Both the position numbers and the translations under genes were made by a program. A model generated the notes under the pieces. The model searched no databases. It saw only the letters and a program-made list of their open reading frames with translations, and was not told the DNA's origin. 64,000 bases of DNA from Planctomycetota bacterium (GTDB taxonomy: Bacteria > Planctomycetota > JAJSAM01 > JAJVHW01), in NCBI GenBank assembly GCA_024280885.1, contig JAJRPF010000020.1, positions 88,697-152,696 on the forward strand. The letters are read 5' to 3'. How positions within the stretch are numbered: position 1 is the stretch's first letter; the number at the start of each line of letters is the position of its first letter. Of this stretch, positions 18,315-27,975 are shown piece after piece.

Positions 18315-19547
18315 TCAGCAGAACGTGCTGCGGTAGGCTTTCGGTCCTTTGCGCCCGTCCTCGTCGATGGCGTCCAAGCGCTCCTTGAAAGGCGCTGTCT
18401 CAGCCTTGGGAAGGTCGATCTGGAAGCCGATCTTGACCAGATTGCTGAGGGCGCGAACGCACGTGGGGTTGTACTCGAGGGCCTTGAGGAAGTGTGCGCG
18501 CGCCCGCTTGTACGCGATCAGCGCGAGCGCTTCGTGACCCGCGGTGGCGCGCTGTTCCGCGATGGCAAGCCAATACGTCCCGAACCCGCTGTTCGCGTCC
18601 GCGAGCAGGTCGTCCGAGGCGCGCTTGCCGATCAGGTCGCGGTACGCCTCGAGGTGCGTGCGCATCTCGGCCAACTGGTCGGCGTCGTGCGACGACTCCT
18701 TCCAGGCAAGAAATGCGAGCTTTACGTGCGGGTCGGCGTAGTCGCGCTTGCGCTTCGTCGCAGCCAGGTACCAGCGACGCGCCTCGACGAAGTTGTTCTG
18801 CGTGCCGAAGAGCAGGCCCAGGTTGTAGTAGAGATACGGATTGCCCGGATCTTCCACGAGCATGCCACGGACGAGTTTCTCGGCCGCTGCGAATTGCTGC
18901 ACACGTTGATGCGCGAGCGCGAGGCGGAGCACCAGCTCGTTCGGCGGCTTGCGATCGTTCTCGCGGGCGATGGCGAGCGCCACCTCGAGATCCTGTATCG
19001 CGCGATCATGCTGACCGCTCTCGAAGAGCTGCACGCCGCGGTGGAGCCTGCCGAGGAAGCGGAACTCCGCGTCGCCGTGAGCGGCCTCGACGATCTCCAC
19101 GAATCGGTCGAGGCGTTCGATCGCCGCATCGGAGTCCCCGTCCAGCGTCGCCGCGAACGCGTCGAGAAGGAGCAGGCCTGGATACGTTGGCGCGCTTGTC
19201 CGGGCCTCGTCGGCGGCGCGTCGGCCGACGTCGTCACGCCCGAGGATCAGGCTGCCGTACGCGATCAGGAAGACCTGCGTGAAGTCGGCCTCGCCGCCCG
19301 CGCGGCGCCGCGCCTCCTCGAGATCGCGCACGACGAGTTGCAACCGCTCGCGGTCCAGCGTCCAGACGTAGTTGCGCCAGCCCGACGTCCCGCGCATCCG
19401 CAGCACTTCGATGCTCGTCTCGGCGTCCGGAGCCGGAGCCGCTGCCGGAGTCGGGGCGCCCGACTCCTGGGCAGCCAACGGCGGCGCCACGCTGACGCAG
19501 AAGCCGCAGATCACGAGGTACGCCAGCGCGCGGGAGAGGAGTCGCAT
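18315..19547 (-). CDS. Secreted TPR-repeat protein
   Basis: 410 residues from the ATG at 19547, chosen because TATGCT lies exactly 7 nt upstream, a spacing repeated at other genes here. In-frame ATGs at 19559 and 19568 are alternatives. A signal peptide (ALAYLVICGFCVSVAPPLAA) precedes TPR-like repeats, including HRGVQLFESGQHDRAIQDLE and YYNLGLLFGTQNNFVEARRW. The C-terminal repeat ends in YRSTFC. It is probably periplasmic with a protein-binding role. It is divergent from the membrane TPR gene at 19801. Confidence 0.82.
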   Translation of the reverse strand: MRLLSRALAYLVICGFCVSVAPPLAAQESGAPTPAAAPAPDAETSIEVLRMRGTSGWRNYVWTLDRERLQLVVRDLEEARRRAGGEADFTQVFLIAYGSLILGRDDVGRRAADEARTSAPTYPGLLLLDAFAATLDGDSDAAIERLDRFVEIVEAAHGDAEFRFLGRLHRGVQLFESGQHDRAIQDLEVALAIARENDRKPPNELVLRLALAHQRVQQFAAAEKLVRGMLVEDPGNPYLYYNLGLLFGTQNNFVEARRWYLAATKRKRDYADPHVKLAFLAWKESSHDADQLAEMRTHLEAYRDLIGKRASDDLLADANSGFGTYWLAIAEQRATAGHEALALIAYKRARAHFLKALEYNPTCVRALSNLVKIGFQIDLPKAETAPFKERLDAIDEDGRKGPKAYRSTFC

Positions 19548-19687
19548 TGTCCGGAGCATACTCCGCATCGGCCTCCGAGGAGAGGACTTGACTCTGACCA
19601 TGGCGACGAGAGGCGGTCCGGAATCTCCGCGGACGACGGGATAGCCGGAGGCCGGACGGCGAGCGCGGCGTATCCTGCGTGCCGGTC

Positions 19688-19699
19688 GGGGGGGGGGGG
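19688..19699 (+). repeat. 12-base poly-G tract in divergent promoter region
   Basis: A run of 12 G residues sits about midway between the divergent TPR genes (starts at 19547 and 19801), the kind of tract that slips during replication. Confidence 0.85.
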
Positions 19700-19800
19700 C
19701 GGAGCGAGAGTCGCGCGCGGAGTCGAGTCGACACAAGTGAGAGTCGCACGAAGAGCGCGTGTGCGATCGCCGTTCGCCCCCTGAGGAGAGCCTACCTTCG

Positions 19801-22470
19801 ATGCCCAGCGCCCGCCTGCTCCGGATCGTCGTCGTCGCGGTCGCTCTGCTCCTCCACCTTGCCGCCCATGTCGGGCTCGGCGAACCCCGCGTTCGCCAAC
19901 CGCTGCCCGAGGACCGGCCGGCGCTGCTCGCCAATCGAGCGCTTGCGCCCGAGGGTGAAGCACCGCTCGCGGACGCGCTGCGCGCGGCGCTCACGGACCC
20001 GGCCGTGGCGTGGGACCCGGGCGGCGACGTGGTGGGGCGTACGCGGTTTCGGCCGGTTGCGATGGCGGTGTTCGCGGTCGAGCGAGCGCTCGGTGGCGAT
20101 CGCGCCGGATGGCTTGTCGGCGTGCTCTCCCTGCTGCTGCATGTCGTGGTCGCGCTGAGTGCTGCCGGACTCGCGCTCGATGTCAGTGGCTCTCTGCGGG
20201 CCTCGTGGCTGGCCGGATTGATCACAGCCGCCGCGCCCGTCGCACTCTCCGCGGCTGCGTGGCCCGCGCGTCAGCCGGTCGTGTTGGCCGCAGCGCTCGG
20301 CGTCGTCGGAATCCGACTGGCGCTGCGTGGCGGAATCCGAAGCCACATCGCGGCTGGCGTGGTGCTGGCGTGCGCCGGGCTGGCCCATGAGCTGGCGTAT
20401 GGCGCCACCGCTGCCGCAGCCGTATTCGTCCTCCTGCGCCGCAACGGCGCGACGCAGACGTCGGGTTCCTCCGCTCTCGCCTCGTCCGTTATCGATGGGG
20501 CTCCACGCGAACTCGGTCCTGTCGCCCGCTTGCGCACGCTGGCGCTGATCGGCGTGCCTGTCGTTGCCGCAATCGTCTGGCGCTCGGTCGTGCTCTCGTC
20601 GACTGCGCCGGGGCTGTCGGAGCTCGAGGCGATTGGCGGTGGCGACGGCGTGGTGCGACCCGACATCTTCGACGCTGCGGCGGGCGCTCTGCTGACCCTT
20701 CTGGCGCCGCTCTTGCCGACGCGCCTGCACCTCGCGGGCGGGCCCTGGTTGGTCGGGGGCGCGGCCCGGCTGGCGTCGGGTCTGCTGCTCGTCGGTGCGA
20801 CGTATTCGCTCGCGCGGCGCTGGCGTGCGCCGAACACGGCTCCGTGTCTCGCCGCGCTCGCCTTTGCAACGCCGTTGCTCTTCTCGGCGTCGACCGGCGG
20901 CGCCCCGTTCCACGATGCGTATGCGTATGTGCTCTTGCCCGTGCTCGCGACGGCTGTCGGTGTCGTGCTGGCCCGCGCGGTGCGCTCGGACGGGGCTCTG
21001 CGGCTGCCCGCGACCGTTGCGGGTGCGCTGCTTGTCGGTGCGTCGGTTGCTGCGACGCTGACGTCCGCTGCCGAGTTCCGATCGTCGAAGGCGTTCGTCG
21101 AACTCGCGGATCGGGGTGACCCGGGCAGCGCCGTCGTCGAGGCATGGCGGCTCGGCAATGCCGTGGCGGCCGCGCCCGCTGCCGTCCTGATCCATGCCAC
21201 GGGCGCCGACGAGGATGCGCGACCGCGGGCGGACGCGCTCCTCGCGCTCCTCCCGCAGGCACTGGCCCTCGCGGATCGTCTGTTGGAGCCGGGCGTGCCT
21301 GGGCGAGACGCCATTCGGCTGACGACGGAGGGGCGGCGGATCGCACGCGATGGGGCCGCGGCCCTCTCGATAGCGTCGGTGCTCTCAGGCTACGCTACGG
21401 CCGTCGCCGCCCTGCCGGCCGGGACGCTGCGTGACGACGACACCGCGCTCTTGCCCGAGATCATCCGACCGGCGGAGGCCGCGGTCGCCGTCGCCCCGCA
21501 GTGGTCCGGCGCCTGGCTCGTGCTCGCACAGACTTGTACGCGGGTCGGCGCGATCGGGGCGGCGCTCGAGGCGGCGCGGAGCGCGGTGCGCCTCGATCCG
21601 AACGACGTCGCGCGCGCGGAACTGCTGGCCCGGCTCGCGCTGCGCGTCGGGCGCACGACGCTCGCGGTGTCGGAGATGGAGCGCGCCTCGGTCCTGGAGG
21701 CGGCCGCCGCCGAGGACGAGGACCGTCTGCCGCGACGCGCCCACGTTCTGCTGCGCGGCGAGGCCCTCTCTGCGGACGCGTCGGCGAGCGGCGTGTTGGT
21801 GGAGTTTGACTGGGCAGCCCGCCTTCTGCAGCCGCGGTGGGATGCCGGCGATCGCGATCGCGACCTCCGCACGCTGCTCTACAATCTGTACCTGAGGTGG
21901 GGCGATGCGCTCGCGTCGCTCGACAAGACGGCGATGGCCAGCCTCGCATATGACCGAGCCGTGGCCCTCGGCGGCACCGGGAGCGGAGCGGCCGAGCATC
22001 GCGGCTGGCTAACGCGCCGGCTGCGTCGCGAGATGAATGAGGCCGTCTCCGCGCTGAAACTCGCGCGGTCCGGCGAGGGCAATATCGCGAACGCCCTGCT
22101 CGGTGTGGCCATTGTCCTGTGTCGGAGCGCGAAGTGGAGCGAGGCCGACGAGCTCTTCGAGCAGATCTCGCGCGGTCAGGGCGGCATGAATCCCGCGCTA
22201 CGATTCGCGCGCGCCGTACACCGCTATGCTGCGCGGGACGACGAACTCGGCACGGCCGAGCAGGAGTTCCGGCGCGTCCTCGACGAGGATTCCGCGTTCG
22301 TCAGCGCACGCTTCGAACTCGCCGGCGTCCTGGTCCAATCCGGACGTCTCGAAGACGCCCGGCGCGAGTTCCTCCGCGCCGCAGCCGAGGGGGCGGCCTA
22401 CGAGTGGAGCGCCGAGGCGCTCCAGATCGCGCGCCATCTCGAGAACCTGCAACGGTCGAGCACTCGCTGA
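19801..22470 (+). CDS. Polytopic membrane protein with C-terminal TPR-like domain
   Basis: 889 residues. The ATG at 19801 follows GAGGAG at about 11 nt. The N-terminal half has roughly ten hydrophobic segments (for example LLRIVVVAVALLLHLAAHVG, and VVVALSAAGLALDVSG). A luminal-type first loop carries charged residues (EPRVRQPLPEDRPALL), an arrangement like GT-C membrane glycosyltransferases and their TPR-containing relatives. The C-terminal ~400 residues are helical repeats (LVLAQTCTRVGAIGAALEAA, VAIVLCRSAKWSEADELFEQ). A GT-C-like role is only an inference; no catalytic motif is certain. The gene ends 78 bp before RNase D. Confidence 0.8.
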   Translation: MPSARLLRIVVVAVALLLHLAAHVGLGEPRVRQPLPEDRPALLANRALAPEGEAPLADALRAALTDPAVAWDPGGDVVGRTRFRPVAMAVFAVERALGGDRAGWLVGVLSLLLHVVVALSAAGLALDVSGSLRASWLAGLITAAAPVALSAAAWPARQPVVLAAALGVVGIRLALRGGIRSHIAAGVVLACAGLAHELAYGATAAAAVFVLLRRNGATQTSGSSALASSVIDGAPRELGPVARLRTLALIGVPVVAAIVWRSVVLSSTAPGLSELEAIGGGDGVVRPDIFDAAAGALLTLLAPLLPTRLHLAGGPWLVGGAARLASGLLLVGATYSLARRWRAPNTAPCLAALAFATPLLFSASTGGAPFHDAYAYVLLPVLATAVGVVLARAVRSDGALRLPATVAGALLVGASVAATLTSAAEFRSSKAFVELADRGDPGSAVVEAWRLGNAVAAAPAAVLIHATGADEDARPRADALLALLPQALALADRLLEPGVPGRDAIRLTTEGRRIARDGAAALSIASVLSGYATAVAALPAGTLRDDDTALLPEIIRPAEAAVAVAPQWSGAWLVLAQTCTRVGAIGAALEAARSAVRLDPNDVARAELLARLALRVGRTTLAVSEMERASVLEAAAAEDEDRLPRRAHVLLRGEALSADASASGVLVEFDWAARLLQPRWDAGDRDRDLRTLLYNLYLRWGDALASLDKTAMASLAYDRAVALGGTGSGAAEHRGWLTRRLRREMNEAVSALKLARSGEGNIANALLGVAIVLCRSAKWSEADELFEQISRGQGGMNPALRFARAVHRYAARDDELGTAEQEFRRVLDEDSAFVSARFELAGVLVQSGRLEDARREFLRAAAEGAAYEWSAEALQIARHLENLQRSSTR

Positions 22471-22535
22471 CCGGGACTGCGCCCCGCCCCGCCCGCCCGC
22501 CCCGTGTGCGCTGCGTCTCTGGTCCGGTGCGCTGC

Positions 22536-22541
22536 TACACT
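22536..22541 (+). promoter_or_regulatory. -10 element of rnd (leaderless)
   Basis: TACACT lies exactly 7 nt before the rnd ATG. No Shine-Dalgarno sequence is present. Confidence 0.5.
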
Positions 22542-22548
22542 CGATCGG

Positions 22549-23700
22549 ATGCATGATCGCCATTCGTTCGACGAATTCGACTACGTCGATCACCCCGACC
22601 AATGGCCGGCTGTGATCGACGAACTGGACAAGACACGCGTGCTCGCCGTGGACACCGAAGCGGACAGCATGCACTCGTATATCGAGAAGGTCTGCCTTGT
22701 TCAGTTGGCCACCGACGGCGATCGAGCCTACGTCGTGGACCCACTGGCGCTGCCCGAGCTCGAAGCGCTGCGCGAGCCGCTCGCGAGCAGCGATGTCACG
22801 GTCGTCTTCCATGGCGCCGACTTCGACGTGACCAGTCTCCGTCGCGACTTCGACTTCGAGTTCACGCAGATCTTCGACACGATGGTGGCGTCGCAGCTCC
22901 TTGGCGACGAGAAGCTGTCGCTGCGGGATCTCGTCGAACGGTACTTCGGAGTCGTTCTCGCGAAGGCGCATACCCGCGCGGACTGGGGCAAGCGACCGCT
23001 CACGCGCGCGGAACTCGAGTACAGCTACCTCGACGTGGCCTACCTCGTGGAGCTCGAGCAGATCCAGCGCGAGCGGCTCGACGCGGCGGACCTCAGTGCG
23101 GAAGCCGAGATTGAGTTCGTGCGGCTTGCGGGACGCGCACCCGTCGTGCGTGAGTTCGATCCGCATGGGTGGACCCGCGTGAAGGGCTCGCGCGACGCTC
23201 CGGCCGTGGAGCAGGCGATCCTCCACGCATTACACGCGGTCCGCGACGTCCACGCGCGCCAGCTGGATCGGCCGCTGTTCAAGGTCCTCGGCAACGAGTC
23301 GATTCTGCGCATCGCAAAGGCTCGCCCCACGTCGCGGGGAGCGCTCCAGGATGTGAAGGGCGTCTCGAGCTACGCGTCGAACCGAATGGGGAATGAGATC
23401 CTGGCCGCCGTCCGACTTGGGATCGAGCGCGAGAAGGCGCCCCCGCGCCCGCCGAAGAAGTCGGATCCCGCCAAGAAGCTCGACCACACGGCACAGAAAC
23501 GTCTCGGACGCCTGCGCGATTGGCGTGGCCGTGTCGCGGACAAGGCTCGTCTCACGACGCTGGCGATCCTGCCGAACTACGCGATGTTTGAAGTCGCGCG
23601 TGTGCGTCCACGCACGCTCGACGATCTCGAGTGCGTTGCGGGAGTGGGCCGCTGTCGCACCGAGAAGTGGGGCAACGAGATCCTCAAGCTCGTCCGCTGA
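22549..23700 (+). CDS. rnd: Ribonuclease D
   Basis: 383 residues. The DEDD-y 3'-5' exonuclease domain has Exo I (VLAVDTEADS), Exo II (VVFHGADFDVTSLRRDF) and Exo III (YSYLDVAYLVEL, with the catalytic Tyr and Asp). Two HRDC domains follow (about residues 205-290 and 310-383), as in E. coli RNase D. The enzyme trims 3' ends of tRNA precursors and other small RNAs using two metal ions. The start at 22549 fits the family's usual N-terminus. Its stop is followed by a 14-bp tandem duplication that repeats the stop context. Confidence 0.93.
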   Translation: MHDRHSFDEFDYVDHPDQWPAVIDELDKTRVLAVDTEADSMHSYIEKVCLVQLATDGDRAYVVDPLALPELEALREPLASSDVTVVFHGADFDVTSLRRDFDFEFTQIFDTMVASQLLGDEKLSLRDLVERYFGVVLAKAHTRADWGKRPLTRAELEYSYLDVAYLVELEQIQRERLDAADLSAEAEIEFVRLAGRAPVVREFDPHGWTRVKGSRDAPAVEQAILHALHAVRDVHARQLDRPLFKVLGNESILRIAKARPTSRGALQDVKGVSSYASNRMGNEILAAVRLGIEREKAPPRPPKKSDPAKKLDHTAQKRLGRLRDWRGRVADKARLTTLAILPNYAMFEVARVRPRTLDDLECVAGVGRCRTEKWGNEILKLVR

Positions 23701-23722
23701 ACGTCGCCCGCTGAACGTCGTT

Positions 23723-23736
23723 GGCACGCCCGTGCC
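23723..23736. terminator. Short inverted repeat between convergent rnd and folC
   Basis: GGCACG-CC-CGTGCC lies in the 37-bp gap between the two convergent stop codons, where a bidirectional terminator would be expected. No U-tract is seen. Confidence 0.4.
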
Positions 23737-23737
23737 G

Positions 23738-25123
23738 TTACGACAGATCGCCGTCGCGAACCCGTTGCGCCAATACGTCGCCGCACAGGTAGAGGCTGCC
23801 CGTGACGATCACGGCGCCGTCGGGCCCGGCGTGCTCACGCGCTGCTGCCAATGCCGCGGCGGACGTCGGCTCGGACGACGCTGCGATGCCAGCCGCGTCG
23901 GCCGCCGCTGCGATCGCTTCCGGCGCCGCGGCACGCGGCGACCCGGACGTCGTCCCCACCACGTGATCCGCCACGCCGCGCAGCGCGATCATGGAGCCCG
24001 CGATGTCCTTGTCGCGTGCCATTCCCACCACGAAGACGTGGGGGTGGCCGGGGATCGCCGCCTTGACAGTGTGGGCCAGCGCCGCGCAACTCGCGGGACT
24101 GTGGGCGCCGTCGACCAAGACGAGCGGATGCGTCGAAATCGGTTCGAGTCGGGCTTGTAACCGTGTCGATCGCAGTCCCTTGCGCACGTCGCCCTCGGTG
24201 ACCTTGCCGTGAGCCCACTCCGTCTCGAGCGCCGTGACGGCCGCCACCGCGGCGTTGCGCGCCTGATGGGCTCCGAGCAGGGGCGTCGCGAGGTGGATTC
24301 GATGCCCGGCGTGCCGGAGAGTGAAGCTCGTGCAGACGGCTCCCGTGTCGCGGGAGTAGGCCGTCAGTACGTCCTCGACGTCGAAGTCCCTGCCGAGGAC
24401 GAGGAGTGGTGACGCGCGCTCGCGGCAGATCTCCTCGACGATTGGCAATGCCGAACTGGGTCCGGCGGGCGCGCCGGGGCGGTGGCCGCAGACCAGAAGC
24501 TGCCCAGGGCGGGCCGCCTCGGCTTTCTCGCGTGCGACCGCTTCGACCGTCGTTCCGAGTTGCGCCGTGTGATCGAGTGACAGACTCGTCAGCGTGACGC
24601 ATTTGGCCTCGGCCGCGGACGTTGCATCGAGTCGGCCGCCCATTCCGGCCTCGAGCACCGCGACGTCGCACTCCGTGGCTGCGAAGGTCAGCAGCGCGGC
24701 GACCGTGTGGATCTCGAAGAACGTCGCCTGCTCGCCGGCCGCGGCCGCAGCCTCGACGTGTGGCCGCACGTCGCTCAGAGCCTGCGCAACGAGCGCGTCG
24801 TCGGCCCACTCTCCCTGCACCCGGATGCGCTCGCGGGCGTCGATCAGGTGCGGCGACGAGTAGAGGCCGGTGCGACGACCGGCAGCGCGCAGGATCGAGC
24901 TGAGCATCGTCGCCGTGCTGCCCTTGCCCTTGCTGCCGACGATCTGCACGACGTCGAGCTGCCGATCCGGTCGCTTCACCGCGTCGAGTAGGCGGTGCAC
25001 CCGGTCCAGCCCGTACGTGCGCTCGTCGTAGCTCTGTGTCGCCATCGTCTCGTAGTTCGTCCTGGATGCGAGCCACTGGAACGCATCGTCGAACGTGGCG
25101 AAGGGCACGACCGGCGTCGACAT
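23738..25123 (-). CDS. folC: Bifunctional folylpolyglutamate synthase/dihydrofolate synthase
   Basis: 461 residues. The Mur-ligase-like ATP loop is VGSKGKGSTATMLSSIL, preceded by a family N-terminus (YGLDRVHRLLDAVKRP). Other folC marks are YSSPHLIDARERIRV, EAGMGGRLDATSA, SLDHTAQLG and the C-terminal VLVDGAHSPAS. The enzyme adds L-glutamate to dihydropteroate or to folates, using ATP. The ATG at 25123 has GACAAT exactly 7 nt upstream and no ribosome-binding site, so the mRNA is probably leaderless. It is convergent with rnd. Confidence 0.95.
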   Translation of the reverse strand: MSTPVVPFATFDDAFQWLASRTNYETMATQSYDERTYGLDRVHRLLDAVKRPDRQLDVVQIVGSKGKGSTATMLSSILRAAGRRTGLYSSPHLIDARERIRVQGEWADDALVAQALSDVRPHVEAAAAAGEQATFFEIHTVAALLTFAATECDVAVLEAGMGGRLDATSAAEAKCVTLTSLSLDHTAQLGTTVEAVAREKAEAARPGQLLVCGHRPGAPAGPSSALPIVEEICRERASPLLVLGRDFDVEDVLTAYSRDTGAVCTSFTLRHAGHRIHLATPLLGAHQARNAAVAAVTALETEWAHGKVTEGDVRKGLRSTRLQARLEPISTHPLVLVDGAHSPASCAALAHTVKAAIPGHPHVFVVGMARDKDIAGSMIALRGVADHVVGTTSGSPRAAAPEAIAAAADAAGIAASSEPTSAAALAAAREHAGPDGAVIVTGSLYLCGDVLAQRVRDGDLS

Positions 25124-25130
25124 GCACCCG

Positions 25131-25136
25131 ATTGTC
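25131..25136 (-). promoter_or_regulatory. -10 element of folC (leaderless)
   Basis: GACAAT on the minus strand, 7 nt before the folC ATG. Confidence 0.4.
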
Positions 25137-25246
25137 GCACGTATCGCAGATCCCGGAAACCACGATCTGGCAAGGTGGATTTGCTTCTGACTCGGCTGCG
25201 TGGGGTATCCTCGCACTTGCCTGTCCGGTCCCCTCTGGAGGTCATC

Positions 25247-26752
25247 GTGACGAAAAGCCATCCGGGGACCGGGTCAAGCGGCGCGACGCCGCCGCCACCT
25301 GGTTTCCTCATCTCTCCGAAAGTCGGCTTGGTCGGCTTTCTGGTCATGCTCGGTCTTGCCGGCGTCGCCTACGTGGCACTCGGTTTCTTTGCCGGTAGCG
25401 ACGCGCCCAACCCTGAGACGCCCGACGGTAGCGCGCTGGTTGGGGGCGTGCCCGTGGGTGGTCTGAAGCCGACGATCGAGTACATCGACGACGGCCAACT
25501 GGCAGCCATCGACCCCGAGGGCACGAGTCGCGAGCTCCAGGCGGAGCTGATCCACTGGTTCCTCGCGATGGATCGGAAGCCGATTTCGGATCGCGAAGAA
25601 GTAGACGAGCCCGAGTGGGCTGCCCGCATCCTGGAAGAGGGTGTGCGACGGCGCATGGATCGCCTGCCGGAGCGCGTGTTCGGGAGCCTCGACAATATCC
25701 CCTCTGTGATCGACGAGCCCGGGCCGTACCGCGGGACACTCGTCAGCGTGTGGGGGCGTGTCGAGAGCGTCGCTCAGGCGAAGTTGCGACTGCCCAAGGG
25801 CGATCGCGCGGTCAGCCGCTTGCGGCTCCTCGATCACGCCGGCGTCGCTTGGGTGGCGACCGTTGTGGCCCCCGTCTCTGACTCGGTGAAGGTCGGCAGT
25901 TGGGTCAAGATCCCGGGCGTGTTCGCGAAACTCTGGCCGAACGGCGACCGTCCGGCGCTGCACGTCTTTGCGACGCGCGCGCCGATCGGCAGCTTCGCAC
26001 CGGTGTCGTACGACGCGCCCCGCGTCGAGTGGCTCGAACAGGTGAGCGACGCCACCCCCGACGGTTCGACGGCGCTCGAGGACGTGCCGTTCTATGGCAT
26101 GCTCAACTACGTCCGGTCGCTCGGCATCGACGGGTACCGCGCTGCACGCGACAACGGCTCGCTGGAGGTCGCCGACCTGACGGGCACGCAGGGCTCCAAG
26201 CCGCTGCTCGATGCGCCGCAGAACTGGCGCTTCCGCGCCGTGCGACTCCGCGCCGCGCCGATCCACAAGGAGTTCGTCGTCGACCGGTCCTTGGGCGAGA
26301 ACCCGGGCAACATCGACTTCATCTATCGTGGCTATCTGGTGGATGACCAGAACCACCCGGTGCTCTTCATGTCTCCGTTCCCGCTCGAGGCGTTCGATTT
26401 CGCGGGCGCGCGCATGGTCGAGATCGAGGGCTTCTTCTTCAAGCGCCGCATGGTCCAGGGCACGAACGGCAAGCGCTACTATCTGCCGATCCTGGTCGGC
26501 GTCGACATCACGCCGATCGAGATCGGTCCCGTCGGCTCGGCCACTGATCCCAAGATCGTCCTCGCGGTTGCGGGCAGCGCTTCCATGCTGATGCTGCTCG
26601 CGTTCGTGTTCATGGTGCGGCGCACCAAGCGCAGTGACGAGGCGGTGCGGCGGCGCAACGTCCGTCGGCACCACGCCCGTCGTGACAGCGACGCGGCCGG
26701 GCGCGGTGGCGTTGACGATGTCTCCGAGAGTGTCTCCGAGGAGTCGCCGTAA
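25247..26752 (+). CDS. Two-helix membrane protein with OB-like extracytoplasmic domains
   Basis: 501 residues from a GTG at 25247 with GGAGG 5 nt upstream. After a Pro/Gly-rich start there is a membrane segment (VGLVGFLVMLGLAGVAYVAL) and near the C-terminus a second one (VAGSASMLMLLAFVFMVRR), ending in a basic cytoplasmic tail. The ~420 residues between contain two beta-rich units, GTLVSVWGRVESVAQAKLRL and FIYRGYLVDDQNHPVLFMSP, that look like OB folds. I do not recognise the family. It lies 11 bp before aroB, so the two are probably co-transcribed, though no functional link is evident. Confidence 0.8.
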   Translation: MTKSHPGTGSSGATPPPPGFLISPKVGLVGFLVMLGLAGVAYVALGFFAGSDAPNPETPDGSALVGGVPVGGLKPTIEYIDDGQLAAIDPEGTSRELQAELIHWFLAMDRKPISDREEVDEPEWAARILEEGVRRRMDRLPERVFGSLDNIPSVIDEPGPYRGTLVSVWGRVESVAQAKLRLPKGDRAVSRLRLLDHAGVAWVATVVAPVSDSVKVGSWVKIPGVFAKLWPNGDRPALHVFATRAPIGSFAPVSYDAPRVEWLEQVSDATPDGSTALEDVPFYGMLNYVRSLGIDGYRAARDNGSLEVADLTGTQGSKPLLDAPQNWRFRAVRLRAAPIHKEFVVDRSLGENPGNIDFIYRGYLVDDQNHPVLFMSPFPLEAFDFAGARMVEIEGFFFKRRMVQGTNGKRYYLPILVGVDITPIEIGPVGSATDPKIVLAVAGSASMLMLLAFVFMVRRTKRSDEAVRRRNVRRHHARRDSDAAGRGGVDDVSESVSEESP

Positions 26753-26763
26753 CGGGGGCCGAC

Positions 26764-27849
26764 GTGAGCGCGCCGCGCGTTCTGCCAGTGTCTGTCCCGT
26801 CGCGTCCACACGTCGCGCTGCTCGGGTCCGGATTGCTCGCCCGCGCGGGAGAGTTCGCGCGAACGGTACTCGAGCCTGCCCGCGTTGCCGTGGTCACCGA
26901 CGAGAACGTTGGCGGTCACTACCTGCAGGCGTTTCTGGAAGCGCTGAGGGAGCACGACTTCGCGCCGTTCGCAGTCGTCGTGCATCCGGGCGAAGAATCG
27001 AAATCGATCGCGGAATGCGAGCGTATCTGGACGCACTTCGGCGAGGCGGGGCTCGAACGATCGGGCGCGGTCTTCGCGCTCGGTGGGGGCGTCGTCGGCG
27101 ATCTCGCCGGCTATTGCGCTGCGAGTTGGATGCGCGGCGTTCCGCTGGTGCAGGTGCCGACCACGACGCTTGCGATCTCGGACTCGTCGATCGGAGGGAA
27201 GACGGGCGTCAACACCGCGCTCGGCAAGAACCTCGTCGGCGCGTTCCATCAACCGCATCTCGTCTTGGCAGATGTGGACACGCTGGCGACGCTGCCGCGC
27301 CGGGAGTGCGCCGCCGGTCTGGCCGAGGTCGTGAAGTGCGCGCTCCTCGCGCAGCGCGCCGCGCTCACGATCCTGCGCAAGAACGCGACGGATGTGCTCG
27401 ACGCCGCGCCGGAAGCGACGCTGGACGCCATGGCGATGGCGGTGGGCGTAAAAATCCGTCACGTCGTTGACGATCCGCACGAGACGCGCGGGAAACGCGC
27501 GCTTCTCAATCTCGGACACACAACGGCCCATGCTCTCGAATGCGAGCGTGGATACGGCGCGTGGCGCCATGGCGAAGCCGTCGCTGTCGGGCTGGTCGTC
27601 GCCTGCCGGATCGCCGCTGCGCGCGGGCTGTGTGACCGCGCCCTCACCGCGACGGTCCGTGCCACGCTGGCAGCTCTGGAACTCCCCGTCGCGCTCCCCG
27701 ATGATGTCGATCGGGACCGGCTTCTGCAGCTCGCCCATGTCGATAAGAAGCGGCGCCACGGCGTGCATCGCATGGTGCTGCCACTCGCCGACGGAGGAGC
27801 CGACCTCTTCGGAGTGGGCGACGCGGAATTCGCCGCCGGTCTCGGGTGA
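26764..27849 (+). CDS. aroB: 3-dehydroquinate synthase
   Basis: 361 residues starting at GTG. It converts 3-deoxy-D-arabino-heptulosonate 7-phosphate to 3-dehydroquinate, step two of the shikimate pathway, using NAD and a divalent metal. Family marks are the NAD-binding ALGGGVVGDLAGYCA, the substrate loop VPTTTLAISDSSIGGKTGVN, the metal ligands in AAGLAEVVKCALL and LLNLGHTTAHALE, and RHGEAVAVGLVV. Length is normal. It is the only shikimate gene in the window. Confidence 0.96.
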   Translation: MSAPRVLPVSVPSRPHVALLGSGLLARAGEFARTVLEPARVAVVTDENVGGHYLQAFLEALREHDFAPFAVVVHPGEESKSIAECERIWTHFGEAGLERSGAVFALGGGVVGDLAGYCAASWMRGVPLVQVPTTTLAISDSSIGGKTGVNTALGKNLVGAFHQPHLVLADVDTLATLPRRECAAGLAEVVKCALLAQRAALTILRKNATDVLDAAPEATLDAMAMAVGVKIRHVVDDPHETRGKRALLNLGHTTAHALECERGYGAWRHGEAVAVGLVVACRIAAARGLCDRALTATVRATLAALELPVALPDDVDRDRLLQLAHVDKKRRHGVHRMVLPLADGGADLFGVGDAEFAAGLG

Positions 27850-27975
27850 CGAGAGCGCGAGATTGAGCGCATGGGAACGCGCGCGCGTTGGGGCGCGTCC
27901 GAGAGAGCGTCGCTGTGCAGGGCCAGGTGGCTGCGCCGGCGAGCCGCGCGGTCGAGATCGACGAACGAGGACTTG

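Noticed and set aside
18069..18317. Read-through of the TPR gene stop (TGA after YRSTFC) into an 80-codon in-frame extension, as a third selenoprotein
   Set aside because: The extension is Arg/Ser/Gly-rich with no domain or cysteine pattern. The TPR protein is complete before the TGA, and the extension covers an ordinary intergenic region.
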